From Nevskia ramosa DSM 11499 (GTDB lineage: Bacteria > Pseudomonadota > Gammaproteobacteria > Nevskiales > Nevskiaceae), in assembly GCF_000420645.1 (NCBI RefSeq), contig NZ_ATVI01000012.1, positions 1-64,000 of the forward strand: 64,000 nt of DNA. Reading direction: 5' to 3'. The position numbers and the translations under genes were made by a program. The notes beneath the pieces are model-generated. The model was not told the origin of the DNA and searched no databases. It was given only the letters and a program-made list of their open reading frames with translations. Positions within the stretch are counted from its first letter, which is position 1, and each line of letters opens with the position of its first letter. Shown here piece after piece: positions 39,668 through 48,619 of this stretch.

Positions 39668-41407
39668 GTGACTTCCATCGTCCTTCGCCACCGCTTCGAC
39701 GGCCTTGCCGCCGCCCGACCCATCCGGTTATTGCTTCTGCTGTCGCTGGCCCTGCTGCTGCCGGCCGGTTTCTCTGCCAGCGCCGCCGACAAGCCGCCCG
39801 GCAATGCCGTAGCCAGTGCTCATCCGCTGGCGACCAAGGCCGGGCTCGATATTCTCGCCGCTGGTGGCAATGCCTTCGATGCGGCCGTTGCGGTGACTGC
39901 GGCGATCGCCGTCGTCGAGCCCACCGGCTCGGGCATCGGCGGCGGCGGCTTCTGGCTGCTGCATCGCGCCTCGGATCGTTTCGAGACGATGGTCGATGGT
40001 CGCGAAGTCGCGCCGTTTGCCGCCACGCCGACGATGTATCAGGACGCCAGCGGCAAGGCGATCGACAAGGCTTCGCGTGACGGCCCGCTGTCTGCGGGTA
40101 TTCCCGGCGAACCGGCGGCGCTGGTCTATCTGGCCAAGAAGTACGGCAAGCTGCCGCTGGAAAAATCGCTGGCACCGGCGATCGAACTGGCGAAGGATGG
40201 CTTCGCCGTCGATGCCAAGCTGGTCAAGGCGATCGAGCAGAATCAGGCTCGGTTCTCGCCGGCCGCACGCGCGGTGTTCATGCCCGGCGGCAAGGTGCCG
40301 ACGGTCGGCCAGAAGCTGCGCCAGACCGATCTCGCCGCGGTGATCAAGCGGCTTGCCGACAAGGGCCTGCCGGGTTTCTACGATGGCGAAACGGCGAAGC
40401 GCCTGCTTGCCGGCGTCAGCGAAGCCGGCGGCATCTGGAGCGCCGATGACCTGCATCGCTACACGGTCGTCGAGCGTTCGCCGATGGTCACCTGGTTCCG
40501 CGATTACCGCCTGGTGTCGGCACCGCCGCCTTCGGCCGGCGGTCTGGCGCTGATCGAAACGCTGCAGCAGCTCGAAGCGATCGGCTGGTCGGATGTCGGC
40601 GATGGCGTTGGCAAGCATCTCGTCGTCGAGGCGCTGCGCCGCGCTTATCGCGATCGCGCCGCCTGGCTCGGCGATCCCGATTTCGTCCGCATTCCGCTGG
40701 CTCGGCTGGCTTCGCGCAGTTATGCGCTGGAGCTGGCGAAAGGCATCGTCCGCGACAAGGCGACGCCGTCGGCGAGCCTGCCGCCAGCGCCGCTCGGCGC
40801 GCCGGGTGGCACCAACACCTCGCATTTCTCGGTGATCGATGCCGACGGCAACCGCGTTGCCGCAACGATGTCGATCAACCTGTCGTTCGGCTCGGCCTAC
40901 ATGGCGCCGGGCACCGGCATCCTGCTGAACGACGAGATGGACGACTTTGCGGCGTCGACCACCGCCAGCAACGCCTATGGCCTGATCGGCTCGGAAGCGA
41001 ACCTGGTGGCACCGCGCAAGCGGCCGCTGTCGACCATGTCGCCGACCTTCATCGAAGGCCCGAACGGTGTGCTGGTGCTGGGTACGCCGGGCGGCAGCCG
41101 GATCGCGACGATGGTGCTGCTTGGCGTGCTGAACTTCGTCAACGGCGCCGATGTGAAAACCATCGTCGCCGCGCCGCGCTACCACCATCAGTACCTGCCG
41201 GACGTCGTGCAGTACGAACCGGGCGCCTTCAGTCCGGAAGAAGTCGGCCGTCTGACGGCGATGGGCCACGAACTGAAGCTGCTCGATAGCACTTACGGCA
41301 ATCTTCAGGCAGTGCTCTGGCGTCCGGCCAGCGACACGCTGGAAGCAGCCGCTGATCCGCGCGGCGTCGGCAGCGGCGAAGTGCGGCTTCTGAAGCGGCG
41401 CGATTAG
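39668..41407 (+). CDS. ggt: Gamma-glutamyltransferase
   Basis: A 579-aa periplasmic enzyme that cleaves or transfers the gamma-glutamyl group of glutathione. It starts with a hydrophobic signal segment (about 18-39). It is made as one chain that self-cleaves before the nucleophile Thr384 in NTSHFSV. Other family motifs are ASAHPLATKAGLDILAAGGNAFDAAVA near the N-terminus, the GSGIGGGGFWLL segment, and PLSTMSPTF and GTPGGSRI in the small subunit. The start is the GTG at 39668 with AGGA 10 nt upstream. Confidence 0.95.
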   Translation: MTSIVLRHRFDGLAAARPIRLLLLLSLALLLPAGFSASAADKPPGNAVASAHPLATKAGLDILAAGGNAFDAAVAVTAAIAVVEPTGSGIGGGGFWLLHRASDRFETMVDGREVAPFAATPTMYQDASGKAIDKASRDGPLSAGIPGEPAALVYLAKKYGKLPLEKSLAPAIELAKDGFAVDAKLVKAIEQNQARFSPAARAVFMPGGKVPTVGQKLRQTDLAAVIKRLADKGLPGFYDGETAKRLLAGVSEAGGIWSADDLHRYTVVERSPMVTWFRDYRLVSAPPPSAGGLALIETLQQLEAIGWSDVGDGVGKHLVVEALRRAYRDRAAWLGDPDFVRIPLARLASRSYALELAKGIVRDKATPSASLPPAPLGAPGGTNTSHFSVIDADGNRVAATMSINLSFGSAYMAPGTGILLNDEMDDFAASTTASNAYGLIGSEANLVAPRKRPLSTMSPTFIEGPNGVLVLGTPGGSRIATMVLLGVLNFVNGADVKTIVAAPRYHHQYLPDVVQYEPGAFSPEEVGRLTAMGHELKLLDSTYGNLQAVLWRPASDTLEAAADPRGVGSGEVRLLKRRD

Positions 41408-41530
41408 ATCGGTTCCGCCCGGGTTTGCCGTTTCGACAAGCCCGATGGCGGCTGGTTAGTATCCCGAGGCAATGAACCTGTCACCAGACGGCAAGCGCAA
41501 CGCGACCGTCCATAACAACGAGGAGAACTC

Positions 41531-42799
41531 ATGAGTTTGACGACGCGAATTCGCTTGCTTGCCCTGGTTTCCGCCACGGCCACTGCCATGATGCTGACCG
41601 GCTGCAATGGCGGCGGTGGCAGTGATGATCCGGCTGGCGGCACGACCGGCTCCACCACGGGCTCGACGACCGGCGGCACCACGACCGGCGGCTCGACCAC
41701 GGGTGGCACGACCGGCGGAACCACGGGCACCACCACCGGCGGCACTCTGGGTGGTTTGACGGGCGGCGGCGCGGTCGGCGCGGTCTACGTATCGCTGGAT
41801 GGCGGCGGCGATCTCGGCACCGCGGATACCTACGCGGCCAATCTGAGCAGCCGTACGGCGAGCTTCAATACCGGCCTGAACGAAGGCATCGATAGCGACA
41901 ATGGCTCGCTGAATGCGGTCGGCTCGATCGCGGGCGTGGCAACGCTGCGCCGGATTGCCAACTTTCCAGTCCGAGGCAACGCCAACTTCGATCCGGCGTT
42001 CGACAAGGAATACAAGTTCCCCGAGATCGTCGCGCCGCGCGGCATCACGGTGGCGGGCCTGACCAGCAACCAGCTGATCGTCGCCGATGCGCCGACCGCG
42101 GTAGCTGGCGAAGATCCGGTGTCGGTGCCGTCGCTGCATCTGATCTCGACCCTGTTCGGCGCGACGCCGCCGGTGGTGCTGAAGACGATTCCGCTGTCGG
42201 TAGCCGGCGGCCGGACCTGGGACGTGGCCTATGACGCGTTCGTTGATCGCCTGTATGCCGCGATGACCAACGGCACGATCGCGGTCTACGACAACTTCCT
42301 GGTCCGCGCCAACTTGTCAGCAGTTGGCGGTGCGGCCGGCCCGGCGGTAACTCCGAGCCGCACGATCACCCCTGGTTCGGTGAGCGGCGGCACGTCGTCG
42401 AAGGTGTCCGTGAACCTGCACGGCATCAGCTACAACCGCTCGACCAACCAGCTGGTGGTTTCCGATGTCGGCTCGCCGACCAGTGACAGCGACGGCGCTC
42501 TGTTCGTGATCGACAATGCCAGCACCGCCAATGACGCTACCACCGGCAGCGGCCCGGCGATCGTCGTGCCGTCACGGTCGATCAGCGGTGCTGCGACGCT
42601 GCTCGGCAATCCGGTCGACGTGCTGCTGCGCAGCGATGGCAGCCTGTACGTGGCCGAGAAGCTCAACGGCGGCGGCCAGATCCTGGTCTTCAACGGTATT
42701 CTCACCAGCGGCGGCGGCAACATCGCACCGAATCTCCATGTCACCACCTCGTCGCTCGGCAGCAGCGGTACGCCGGAGTCGATCACCGAAGCGGATTGA
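41531..42799 (+). CDS. Gly/Thr-rich lipoprotein, beta-propeller-like
   Basis: A 422-aa predicted lipoprotein. The signal peptide ends in the lipobox L-T-G-C (Cys25). A low-complexity tether of GGTTTGGSTTGG-type repeats follows (about 35-80). The rest contains repeated motifs such as NQLIVADAP, DRLYAAMTNGTIAVYDN, NQLVVSDVG and GSLYVAEKLNGGGQILVFNG. These are typical of NHL- or SMP30-like beta-propeller blades. The function is unknown; it would sit on an outer- or inner-membrane surface. GGAG lies 7 nt before the ATG. The tether is encoded by near-tandem ACCACSGGCGGC units. Confidence 0.8.
   Translation: MSLTTRIRLLALVSATATAMMLTGCNGGGGSDDPAGGTTGSTTGSTTGGTTTGGSTTGGTTGGTTGTTTGGTLGGLTGGGAVGAVYVSLDGGGDLGTADTYAANLSSRTASFNTGLNEGIDSDNGSLNAVGSIAGVATLRRIANFPVRGNANFDPAFDKEYKFPEIVAPRGITVAGLTSNQLIVADAPTAVAGEDPVSVPSLHLISTLFGATPPVVLKTIPLSVAGGRTWDVAYDAFVDRLYAAMTNGTIAVYDNFLVRANLSAVGGAAGPAVTPSRTITPGSVSGGTSSKVSVNLHGISYNRSTNQLVVSDVGSPTSDSDGALFVIDNASTANDATTGSGPAIVVPSRSISGAATLLGNPVDVLLRSDGSLYVAEKLNGGGQILVFNGILTSGGGNIAPNLHVTTSSLGSSGTPESITEAD
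41640..41760 (+). repeat. Tandem GGC-ACC-type repeat tract in the lipoprotein gene
   Basis: About 120 bp of imperfect repeats built from ACC ACG/GGC and GGC TCG/ACC codons encode the Gly/Thr/Ser tether. Such tracts can change length by slippage. Confidence 0.6.
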
Positions 42800-42845
42800 G
42801 TGTCGGGGCACCCGGTCAGGGCTTGGCCGGGTGTCGTGATGGAGC

Positions 42846-42891
42846 AACGAAAAAGCGGCGCCCCGAGTGATCGGGGCGCCGCTTTTTCGTT
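42846..42891. terminator. Strong bidirectional terminator
   Basis: A perfect 21-bp stem (42846-42866 with 42871-42891) with a GTGA loop. It has A5 on the left and T5 on the right, so it works in both directions. It lies between the convergent lipoprotein and HD-domain genes. Confidence 0.95.
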
Positions 42892-42911
42892 GATGCCTGC
42901 TGTGCCTGGCT

Positions 42912-43895
42912 TCAGGCGGCCACCTGTTCCCGCAGGCCGAGCTTGCGGCGCATGCAGGCGGCGTCGATGGCGCGCGGTCTCAGGCTCAGCTCGTCGAAGC
43001 GTCCGCGGCGGATCGCGTGGCCAATGCGCTGCAGGTTGTCGTCGATGCAATCCCGATATGGATTGCGGCCGCCGTACCGGCCCTCGAAATGGGTGCCGAG
43101 GTGGCGATGGATGCCGCCGAAATAGCCATCGAGCCGGTCCTGCCACAGCCGCGCATTGAACTCGGGCGTGCCGCGCATCAGGGTGTCGCGGTCGGCATAC
43201 AGCGGTTCCGGGCCACCCATCTGGCGCACCCCGGCAAGCCCGGCGGCTTCGAATTCCGGATAGAGGAAATCCCGACATTTCTCGAGATAGCAGCGGTCTG
43301 CGGTCTGCACCAGCAGATCGGCACTGGCGATCATGAAGCCGAGGGCGCGATCGCGCGGGTCGCTTACGGCGATGTCGTCCAGCGCCATCTCGTAGCCGGT
43401 GAAATGGACGATGCGGCTGGCGAGCAGCGCTTCCTGCTCGAAGCCGAAACGGGGCAGGAAGCGCTGCAGGAATTCGGCGCTGCGCTGCACATGGCTCAGC
43501 GTGTACGCCGCGCCATTGCTGGCACGATCGCCGCGGCGGCGGACATAGCCCGCGTCATGGAACAGGGCGATCAGCACGCCGAGCAGTGCGCGCCGCGGGC
43601 CGATGCGCTCGGCGGCGGGTACGCCGCGCTCGTGGCCATCGATCAGCCGCGCAGTGCCCAGGGCGCAATCGAGGCTGTGCTGGGCATCGTGATACAGCGT
43701 GTCGGCCGCGGCATAGCCGGGCAGGGCGCCGGCATGCAGGCGCGTGAAGGTCAGGAACGCAGCATCGAGCACGCCGTCGTCGAGCTGCGGATCGTGCGCG
43801 GCCAGCAGCCGCGAGACCTCGTCGCGCACCTCGTGAGGATCGGCAATGCAGATCTGATTGGTGACGTCGTAATGATTGCGCCGGCGCGATTCCAT
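42912..43895 (-). CDS. HD-domain phosphohydrolase-like protein
   Basis: A 327-aa protein with an HD metal-binding domain. Metal-ligand candidates are in YHDAQHSLD (about 75-83), the central LFHDAGY, IVHFTGY and ASADLLVQTADR. The YH-x3-H...HD spacing recalls cyclic-nucleotide phosphodiesterases, but the canonical HD-x-GH is not complete (HDAGY). The substrate is unknown. The start at 43895 was chosen because the 31 residues before it look non-coding. It is transcribed toward the strong terminator at 42846. Confidence 0.7.
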   Translation of the reverse strand: MESRRRNHYDVTNQICIADPHEVRDEVSRLLAAHDPQLDDGVLDAAFLTFTRLHAGALPGYAAADTLYHDAQHSLDCALGTARLIDGHERGVPAAERIGPRRALLGVLIALFHDAGYVRRRGDRASNGAAYTLSHVQRSAEFLQRFLPRFGFEQEALLASRIVHFTGYEMALDDIAVSDPRDRALGFMIASADLLVQTADRCYLEKCRDFLYPEFEAAGLAGVRQMGGPEPLYADRDTLMRGTPEFNARLWQDRLDGYFGGIHRHLGTHFEGRYGGRNPYRDCIDDNLQRIGHAIRRGRFDELSLRPRAIDAACMRRKLGLREQVAA

Positions 43896-44060
43896 TGCGG
43901 GCTCGGTCTCTGTCTGATGTCGCTGGGGGCAGGAGGCGGAAGCCTTCTGGACTGCACGTAGCATGCAGCCCGGCGAAGGCTTTGCCATCGGTGACCTGTG
44001 AAGCAGGTCTCAAAGCAGCCGTCTTATCGGACGGGCAGCATGGACCCCCAGGATCAGCGG

Positions 44061-44855
44061 TCAGTTCCCTTTGAGTGTCGCGATGAACGGCGCGTGGTCC
44101 GACGGCCGTTCGTTGCGACGCGGGATCAGATCGGCCACTGCCGCCGTGCAGAGCTGCGCGAGCGGCGCCGACAGCAGCAGATGATCGATGCGCAGTCCCT
44201 GGTTGCGACGGAAGCCGGCAGCGCGGTAATCCCACCAGGTGAACGAGTTCGGCGGCTGCTCGAACAAGGTGAACGCATCGACCAAGCCGAGCGCGAGCAG
44301 CGCCCGGAAGCCATCGCGTTCCGGCTCCGAGCACAGGATGTTGCCTTCCCAGGTGGCTGGATCGTGGGTATCGGACGGGAACGGCGCGATGTTGTAGTCG
44401 CCGCCAACGGCGAGCCGCGGATGCTGCTTCAGTTCGTCGGCAATGTAGTCGCGCAGCGCGGCGAGGAAGCGCAGCTTGTACGCGTACTTCTCGGAACCCA
44501 GCGCCTGGCCGTTGACCACATAGGCGCAGATGTAGCGGAGCGGGCCATCCGGCGTGTCGATGGTCGCGGCGATGACCCGGCGCTGCTCGTCGGCGAAGCC
44601 GGGAATGTCGCGGCTGACATCGCGCAGCGGATGGCGCGACAGGATCGCCACACCGTTGTAGGTCTTCTGCCCGGCATGTGCCCAATGCCAGCCGGCAGCC
44701 TCGAGTTCCGCACCCGGAAAAGCGTCGTCGGTCAGCTTGGTTTCCTGCAGGCCGATGATGTCGATCGGCGCCGTCTCGGCTTGAATCTCCAGCCAGGCCA
44801 GCAACTGCGGCAACCGGACTTTCAGGCTGTTGACGTTCCAGGTGGCGATTTTCAT
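44061..44855 (-). CDS. xthA: Exodeoxyribonuclease III
   Basis: A 264-aa AP endonuclease/3-prime exonuclease. Motifs: ATWNVNSLKVRLPQLLAWL (4-22), GLQETKLTD with the metal-binding Glu, NGVAILSRHPL, GDYNIAP (catalytic D-x-N), RIDHLLLS, and the final RPSDHAPF. This copy is the closer match to the canonical XthA group; the other copy is at 27098-27886. It is divergent from the mutarotase gene, with an 84-nt gap. Confidence 0.94.
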   Translation of the reverse strand: MKIATWNVNSLKVRLPQLLAWLEIQAETAPIDIIGLQETKLTDDAFPGAELEAAGWHWAHAGQKTYNGVAILSRHPLRDVSRDIPGFADEQRRVIAATIDTPDGPLRYICAYVVNGQALGSEKYAYKLRFLAALRDYIADELKQHPRLAVGGDYNIAPFPSDTHDPATWEGNILCSEPERDGFRALLALGLVDAFTLFEQPPNSFTWWDYRAAGFRRNQGLRIDHLLLSAPLAQLCTAAVADLIPRRNERPSDHAPFIATLKGN

Positions 44856-44939
44856 GGCAAGTCTTGGTTGATCGGATATCCGCGCGGCAGACTAGCGGAG
44901 CAGTAGCCGTGTAGCCAGCCACTTTCTTCTTGCGCTCCC

Positions 44940-45776
44940 ATGAACCAAGCCGACGCCAACGCCGCCATCCTGAACCTCGCCGCCGCCGATGGCGCCCGCA
45001 TCAGCGTCCATCGTCACGGGGCTCACATCACCTCGTGGACGCCGGTCGACGGGCTTGAGCGCCTGTATCTCAGCGGTCTGACCGACTACCGGCCGACGGC
45101 CGCGATCCGCGGCGGCATTCCGGTGATCTTTCCGCAGTTTGCGGCGGAAGGCCCGCTGCCCAAGCACGGCTTCGCGCGGACGGCGTCATGGTCGTTCGTC
45201 GACGCCGGGCCGGTTGATGGCGGCGGATTGTCGGTGCGCTTCCGCCTCGAAGACAGCGACCAGACGCGCGCGATCTGGCCACAGGCTTTCGTCGCCGAAC
45301 TGCTGGCGACGATCGGCGGCGCGCAGCTGTCGGTGAGCTTGTCGGTGCGCAATCGCGGCACCGAAGCCTTCACCTTCACCGCGGCCTTGCACACCTATCT
45401 GGCGGTCGAGGATCTCGGCGCTGTCCGCGTGCTCGGCCTGCAGGGTCTGCGTTATCGCGATAGCGCGAACGGCAGCGTCGTGCGTCTGGAAGCGAGCCAC
45501 GAAGTCGCCATCGAGGGCGAGGTCGATCGCATCTATTTCGATGCACCGAGCGAACTGCTGCTGCGCGAGCCGCGTGCCAGCTTGCGCATCGGTCAGCAGG
45601 GCTTCTGCGACACCGTGGTCTGGAATCCAGGCGCTGCGAAAGGCGCAGCACTTAGCGATCTCGATCCGCAGGGCTACCTGCGGATGCTGTGCATCGAAGC
45701 GGCCGTGGTGGGTTGTCCGGTGACCCTAGCACCGGGCGCTACGTGGACTGGCACCCAGACCTTAGACGCTGCTTAG
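44940..45776 (+). CDS. D-hexose-6-phosphate mutarotase (YeaD family)
   Basis: A 278-aa aldose-1-epimerase-like enzyme interconverting anomers of glucose-6-phosphate and related sugars. Family landmarks are GAHITSWTP (27-35), RGGIPVIFPQFAAEGPLPKHGFARTASW (58-85), FTAALHTYLAVEDL with a catalytic His, and DTVVWNPG with a Glu/Asp region near the C-terminus. Its stop overlaps the convergent rsgA stop by 4 bp. Confidence 0.9.
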   Translation: MNQADANAAILNLAAADGARISVHRHGAHITSWTPVDGLERLYLSGLTDYRPTAAIRGGIPVIFPQFAAEGPLPKHGFARTASWSFVDAGPVDGGGLSVRFRLEDSDQTRAIWPQAFVAELLATIGGAQLSVSLSVRNRGTEAFTFTAALHTYLAVEDLGAVRVLGLQGLRYRDSANGSVVRLEASHEVAIEGEVDRIYFDAPSELLLREPRASLRIGQQGFCDTVVWNPGAAKGAALSDLDPQGYLRMLCIEAAVVGCPVTLAPGATWTGTQTLDAA

Positions 45777-46810
45777 CGCTTCTTCGAACGCCGCGTCGGC
45801 ATCGGCACGCTGGCGGCTTCCAGTCGCCGTTTCTGGGTGGCGGCCAGTTCGTCGCGCAGCTTGCGGTAGTTGTCGAGCCGCTCCGGCGGCAGGCCGGCGA
45901 CCACCGCGCAGCCCGGCTCGTTGCCGTGGCTGCAGTCGCGGAAGCGGCAGCTGTGCGCCAGTTCGGCGATGTCCTCGAAAGCATCGGCGGTGACGTCTTC
46001 TTCGCCGCCGAGTTTCAGCTCGCGCACGCCGGGTGTGTCGATCAGGCAGGCGCCCTGCGGCAAGGTGCGCAGGCTGCGTGAAGTCGTCGTATGGCGGCCG
46101 CGATCGTCGTAGGCGCGCGTCGCACCGGTGCGCTCCAGTTCATTGCCCATCAGGCTGTTGACCAGGGTCGACTTGCCGACGCCAGATGAGCCGAGCAGCA
46201 CCAAGGTCTGGCCCGCGGCCAGCCACGGCGCCAGGGTCTGCTGCGCGCTGGCGATGCGCGCATCGAGCACGAACAGCGGCGTTGCCGGTCCGGCCAGTGC
46301 CGCTACTTCGGCACGCTGCGCGTCGATGTCGGTCGCCCGGTCCGGCTTGGTCAGGATCACCACGGGCGTGACGTTCGCCGCACGCACCATCAGCAGATAG
46401 CGTTCGAGACGGTTCGGGCTGAAATCATTGTCCAGCGCCATCACCAGCAGCGCGGTGTCGATGTTCGCGGCGATCCGCTGCACGCCGTTGTCGCCGCGGC
46501 TGCGCAGCAGCAGGCTGGCGCGCGGCAGATGCTCGTGGACGTAGAGGCTGCCGCCTTCCTCGGCGATCAGCACCCAGTCGCCAACGGCCAGACCGTCGCC
46601 GGTGATTTCCAGGCGATCGAACAGCGCAGTCAGCGTTTTCGCCTTGTGGCCACGCTGGCCATCGTGAACGACGAGATGGCCGCGATGCTGCTCGATGATC
46701 CGCGCCGGCCGGCCCTGCGGGTTGACGAGCGCGGCGAGGGCGGCGGCGCAATGCGCGTTCCAGCCGATGGCGCGCAGCAGGTCTTCGTCGTTCAGCGGAT
46801 TCAGGCGCAA
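45773..46810 (-). CDS. rsgA: Ribosome small-subunit-dependent GTPase RsgA
   Basis: A circularly permuted GTPase that assists late 30S assembly. An N-terminal OB-fold is followed by G4 (ILTKPD), G1 GSSGVGKSTLVN and G3 DTPGVRE, the permuted order. A C-terminal Zn finger follows (CRFRDCSHGNEPGC). No ATG fits the N-terminus. I placed the start at a TTG (46810, about 345 aa), which gives a family-like beginning NPLNDEDLLRAIGWN. An upstream TTG at 46897 would leave only 11 bases before the divergent methyltransferase start. The start is therefore uncertain. Confidence 0.88.
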   Translation of the reverse strand: MRLNPLNDEDLLRAIGWNAHCAAALAALVNPQGRPARIIEQHRGHLVVHDGQRGHKAKTLTALFDRLEITGDGLAVGDWVLIAEEGGSLYVHEHLPRASLLLRSRGDNGVQRIAANIDTALLVMALDNDFSPNRLERYLLMVRAANVTPVVILTKPDRATDIDAQRAEVAALAGPATPLFVLDARIASAQQTLAPWLAAGQTLVLLGSSGVGKSTLVNSLMGNELERTGATRAYDDRGRHTTTSRSLRTLPQGACLIDTPGVRELKLGGEEDVTADAFEDIAELAHSCRFRDCSHGNEPGCAVVAGLPPERLDNYRKLRDELAATQKRRLEAASVPMPTRRSKKR

Positions 46811-46908
46811 GTCATCACAGGGTTGGGGCTCAAAGTCGGCGGTCGTTGGATGGTACGCAAAAAGCGTTTCGCTATGCTGCCGGCCCTGAACTCGCAATCA
46901 CTGCTGCC

Positions 46909-47511
46909 ATGGTCGAAAAGCCGTATTCCCCCGCCTGCGAACGCAACCGCGAGCCGATCCTCGCGGTGTTGCTCGAGCACTTCGCCGATCGCCGGCAGGT
47001 GCTGGAAATCGGCAGCGGCACCGGCCAGCATGCGGTGCATTTCGCGGCGGCACTGCCGCAGCTGAACTGGCAATGCGCGGACCGCGCGCCCTATCTTCCG
47101 GGCATTCGCGCCTGGCTTGATGAAGCAGCCTTGCCGAACACGCCGGCGCCGCTGGCGCTCGATGTCAACGGCGCTTTCCCGGAAGCGCTGTTCGATGCCG
47201 TCTACAGCGCCAACACGCTGCACATCATGAGTGCGGCGGAAGTCGAGTTGCTGTTCGCGAAGCTGCCAGCCGTGCTCGGTGATGATGCGGTGCTGTCGAT
47301 CTACGGCCCGTTCCGATACGACGGTCAGCACACCAGCGCCAGCAATGTCGCCTTCGATGCCAGCCTGCGCAGCGGCAATCCGGCCAGCGGCATTCGCGAC
47401 TTCGAATGGATTGACGCACTGGCTTCGGCGATCGGCCTGCGGCTGGTCGAGGACAGAGCGATGCCGGCCAATAACCGCTGCCTGATCTGGCAGCGCGGAG
47501 CGAATCGATGA
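46909..47511 (+). CDS. DUF938 SAM-dependent methyltransferase
   Basis: A 200-aa Rossmann-fold methyltransferase of the DUF938 family, beginning KPYSPACERNREPILAVL. The SAM-binding loop is VLEIGSGTGQHAVHFA, followed by DAVYSANTLHIMSAAEVE and YGPFRYDGQHTSASN. The family substrate is not established. The start at 46909 gives the usual family N-terminus. It overlaps ychJ by 4 nt (ATGA). A weak promoter (TTGGAT, then TATGCT near 46873) could lie in the gap with rsgA. Confidence 0.85.
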   Translation: MVEKPYSPACERNREPILAVLLEHFADRRQVLEIGSGTGQHAVHFAAALPQLNWQCADRAPYLPGIRAWLDEAALPNTPAPLALDVNGAFPEALFDAVYSANTLHIMSAAEVELLFAKLPAVLGDDAVLSIYGPFRYDGQHTSASNVAFDASLRSGNPASGIRDFEWIDALASAIGLRLVEDRAMPANNRCLIWQRGANR

Positions 47512-47891
47512 TCGGTGATGCCTGCCCCTGCGACAGCGGCCGGCATTACGGCGGCTGCTGCGGCCCGCTGCATGACGGATTCGTCGCCGAGACTGCCGAA
47601 GCACTGATGCGCTCGCGCTACAGCGCCTATGTGCTGCTGCTCAAGGATTACCTGCTGGCGACCTGGCATCCGCGCACGCGTGCGGACGACCTGAATCTGG
47701 CGACCACGCCGCCGACCCGATGGCTGGGCCTGCAGATACGCCAGCACCAGCAGACCGGCGAAGACCGGGCGATCGTCGAATTCGTCGCCCGTTACCGCCT
47801 CGGCGGCGGCAGCGCCGTGCGTCTGCACGAGACCAGCCGCTTCATTCGCGAAGGCGGCCGCTGGTTCTATCTGGATGGCGACGTGCGCTGA
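47508..47891 (+). CDS. ychJ: YchJ-family SEC-C motif protein
   Basis: A 127-aa protein starting with the metal-binding cysteine cluster CPCDSGRHYGGCCGPLH (SEC-C-like) and continuing as an NTF2-like YchJ domain: ALMRSRYSAYVLLLKDYLLATWHP, RWLGLQI, FVARYRLGG, LHETSRFIREGGRWFYLDGD. The function is unknown. It is translationally coupled to the upstream methyltransferase. Its 3-prime end overlaps the convergent membrane-protein gene by 25 bp. Confidence 0.9.
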   Translation: MIGDACPCDSGRHYGGCCGPLHDGFVAETAEALMRSRYSAYVLLLKDYLLATWHPRTRADDLNLATTPPTRWLGLQIRQHQQTGEDRAIVEFVARYRLGGGSAVRLHETSRFIREGGRWFYLDGDVR

Positions 47892-48277
47892 GGCTCGGGC
47901 CGTGTGCTCCACCAGACGTTGGCGATCAAGGCGACCTGGATCACCAGGCGCAACGACAGCAGCCAGACCGGGAACTGCGGGAACAGCGTCGCCTGCTGCT
48001 GCAGCATCCAGACATTCGCCGGCGTCACCGCGACGATCAGCAGGATCAGCGCGGCACCGGCGAGCGGCCGCGTCCTCAGCGGGATCAGCTGCGCGGCGAG
48101 CGCCAGTTCAACCACGCCGCTGAGGTAGACGACCAGCAACGGTTCCGGCACCCACGGCGGCACGATCGAGGCGAAGAATCCGGCTGCGGCGAAGTGGCCG
48201 ATGCCGCCGATCAGGAACCACAGGAAAGTGAAGATCAGGCCGGCGCGACGGGCGGGGCTGGCGGGGAGATTGATCAT
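47867..48277 (-). CDS. Small DoxX-like membrane protein
   Basis: A 136-aa hydrophobic protein with four predicted transmembrane helices. It includes the DoxX-like pattern HFAAAGFFASIVPPWVPEPLLVVYLSGVVELALA. DoxX relatives are membrane proteins of loosely defined redox or transport function. I chose the start at 48277; the upstream 29 codons look non-coding. It overlaps ychJ tail to tail by 25 bp. Confidence 0.8.
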   Translation of the reverse strand: MINLPASPARRAGLIFTFLWFLIGGIGHFAAAGFFASIVPPWVPEPLLVVYLSGVVELALAAQLIPLRTRPLAGAALILLIVAVTPANVWMLQQQATLFPQFPVWLLSLRLVIQVALIANVWWSTRPEPQRTSPSR

Positions 48278-48337
48278 TGCGTGGGAGTTGGTCGGTAAAA
48301 GCGGGGTCGGTGATGACCGTTGTTTGGCAGGAAAGAT

Positions 48338-48343
48338 TATAAT
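48338..48343 (+). promoter_or_regulatory. Possible -10 box before the AbrB-Doc operon
   Basis: A perfect TATAAT lies 39 nt before the antitoxin start in an AT-rich patch. A TTGTTT at 48320 is too close (12 nt) for a standard -35, so only the -10 assignment is offered. Confidence 0.35.
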
Positions 48344-48381
48344 TTCTGTATCAACATTCTTCATCGATCAGAGGTCCAGCC

Positions 48382-48612
48382 ATGTATGAACTGAAAGTCC
48401 GCGCCGTCGGTTCCTCGTCTGGCGTGTTGCTACCGAAGGAGATGATGATCGAACTGGGCCTCAAGCAGGGCGATTCGGTATTCGCCACCAAGGCGCCGGA
48501 TGGTTCGTTCCGGATCACGCCGTTCGATGAAGGCTTTGCCGAGCAGATGAAAGTGGCCGAAGAAGTCGCGAGTGAATACCGCGATGTACTGAGGGCGCTG
48601 GCGAAGCGTTGA
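48382..48612 (+). CDS. AbrB/MazE-family antitoxin
   Basis: A 76-aa protein with an AbrB-type swapped-hairpin DNA-binding domain: ELKVRAVGSSSGVLLPKEMMIELGLKQGDSVFATKAPDGSFRITP. A helical tail (about 50-76) follows that would wrap the toxin. It precedes a Doc toxin by 7 nt. It should neutralise Doc and repress the operon. The pairing of an AbrB-type antitoxin with Doc differs from the classical Phd-Doc of phage P1. Confidence 0.88.
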   Translation: MYELKVRAVGSSSGVLLPKEMMIELGLKQGDSVFATKAPDGSFRITPFDEGFAEQMKVAEEVASEYRDVLRALAKR

Positions 48613-48619
48613 AAGGCCG

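Noticed and set aside
41640-41760. The repeat tract considered as a CRISPR-like array
   Set aside because: It has short in-frame codon repeats with no spacers; it encodes the lipoprotein tether.
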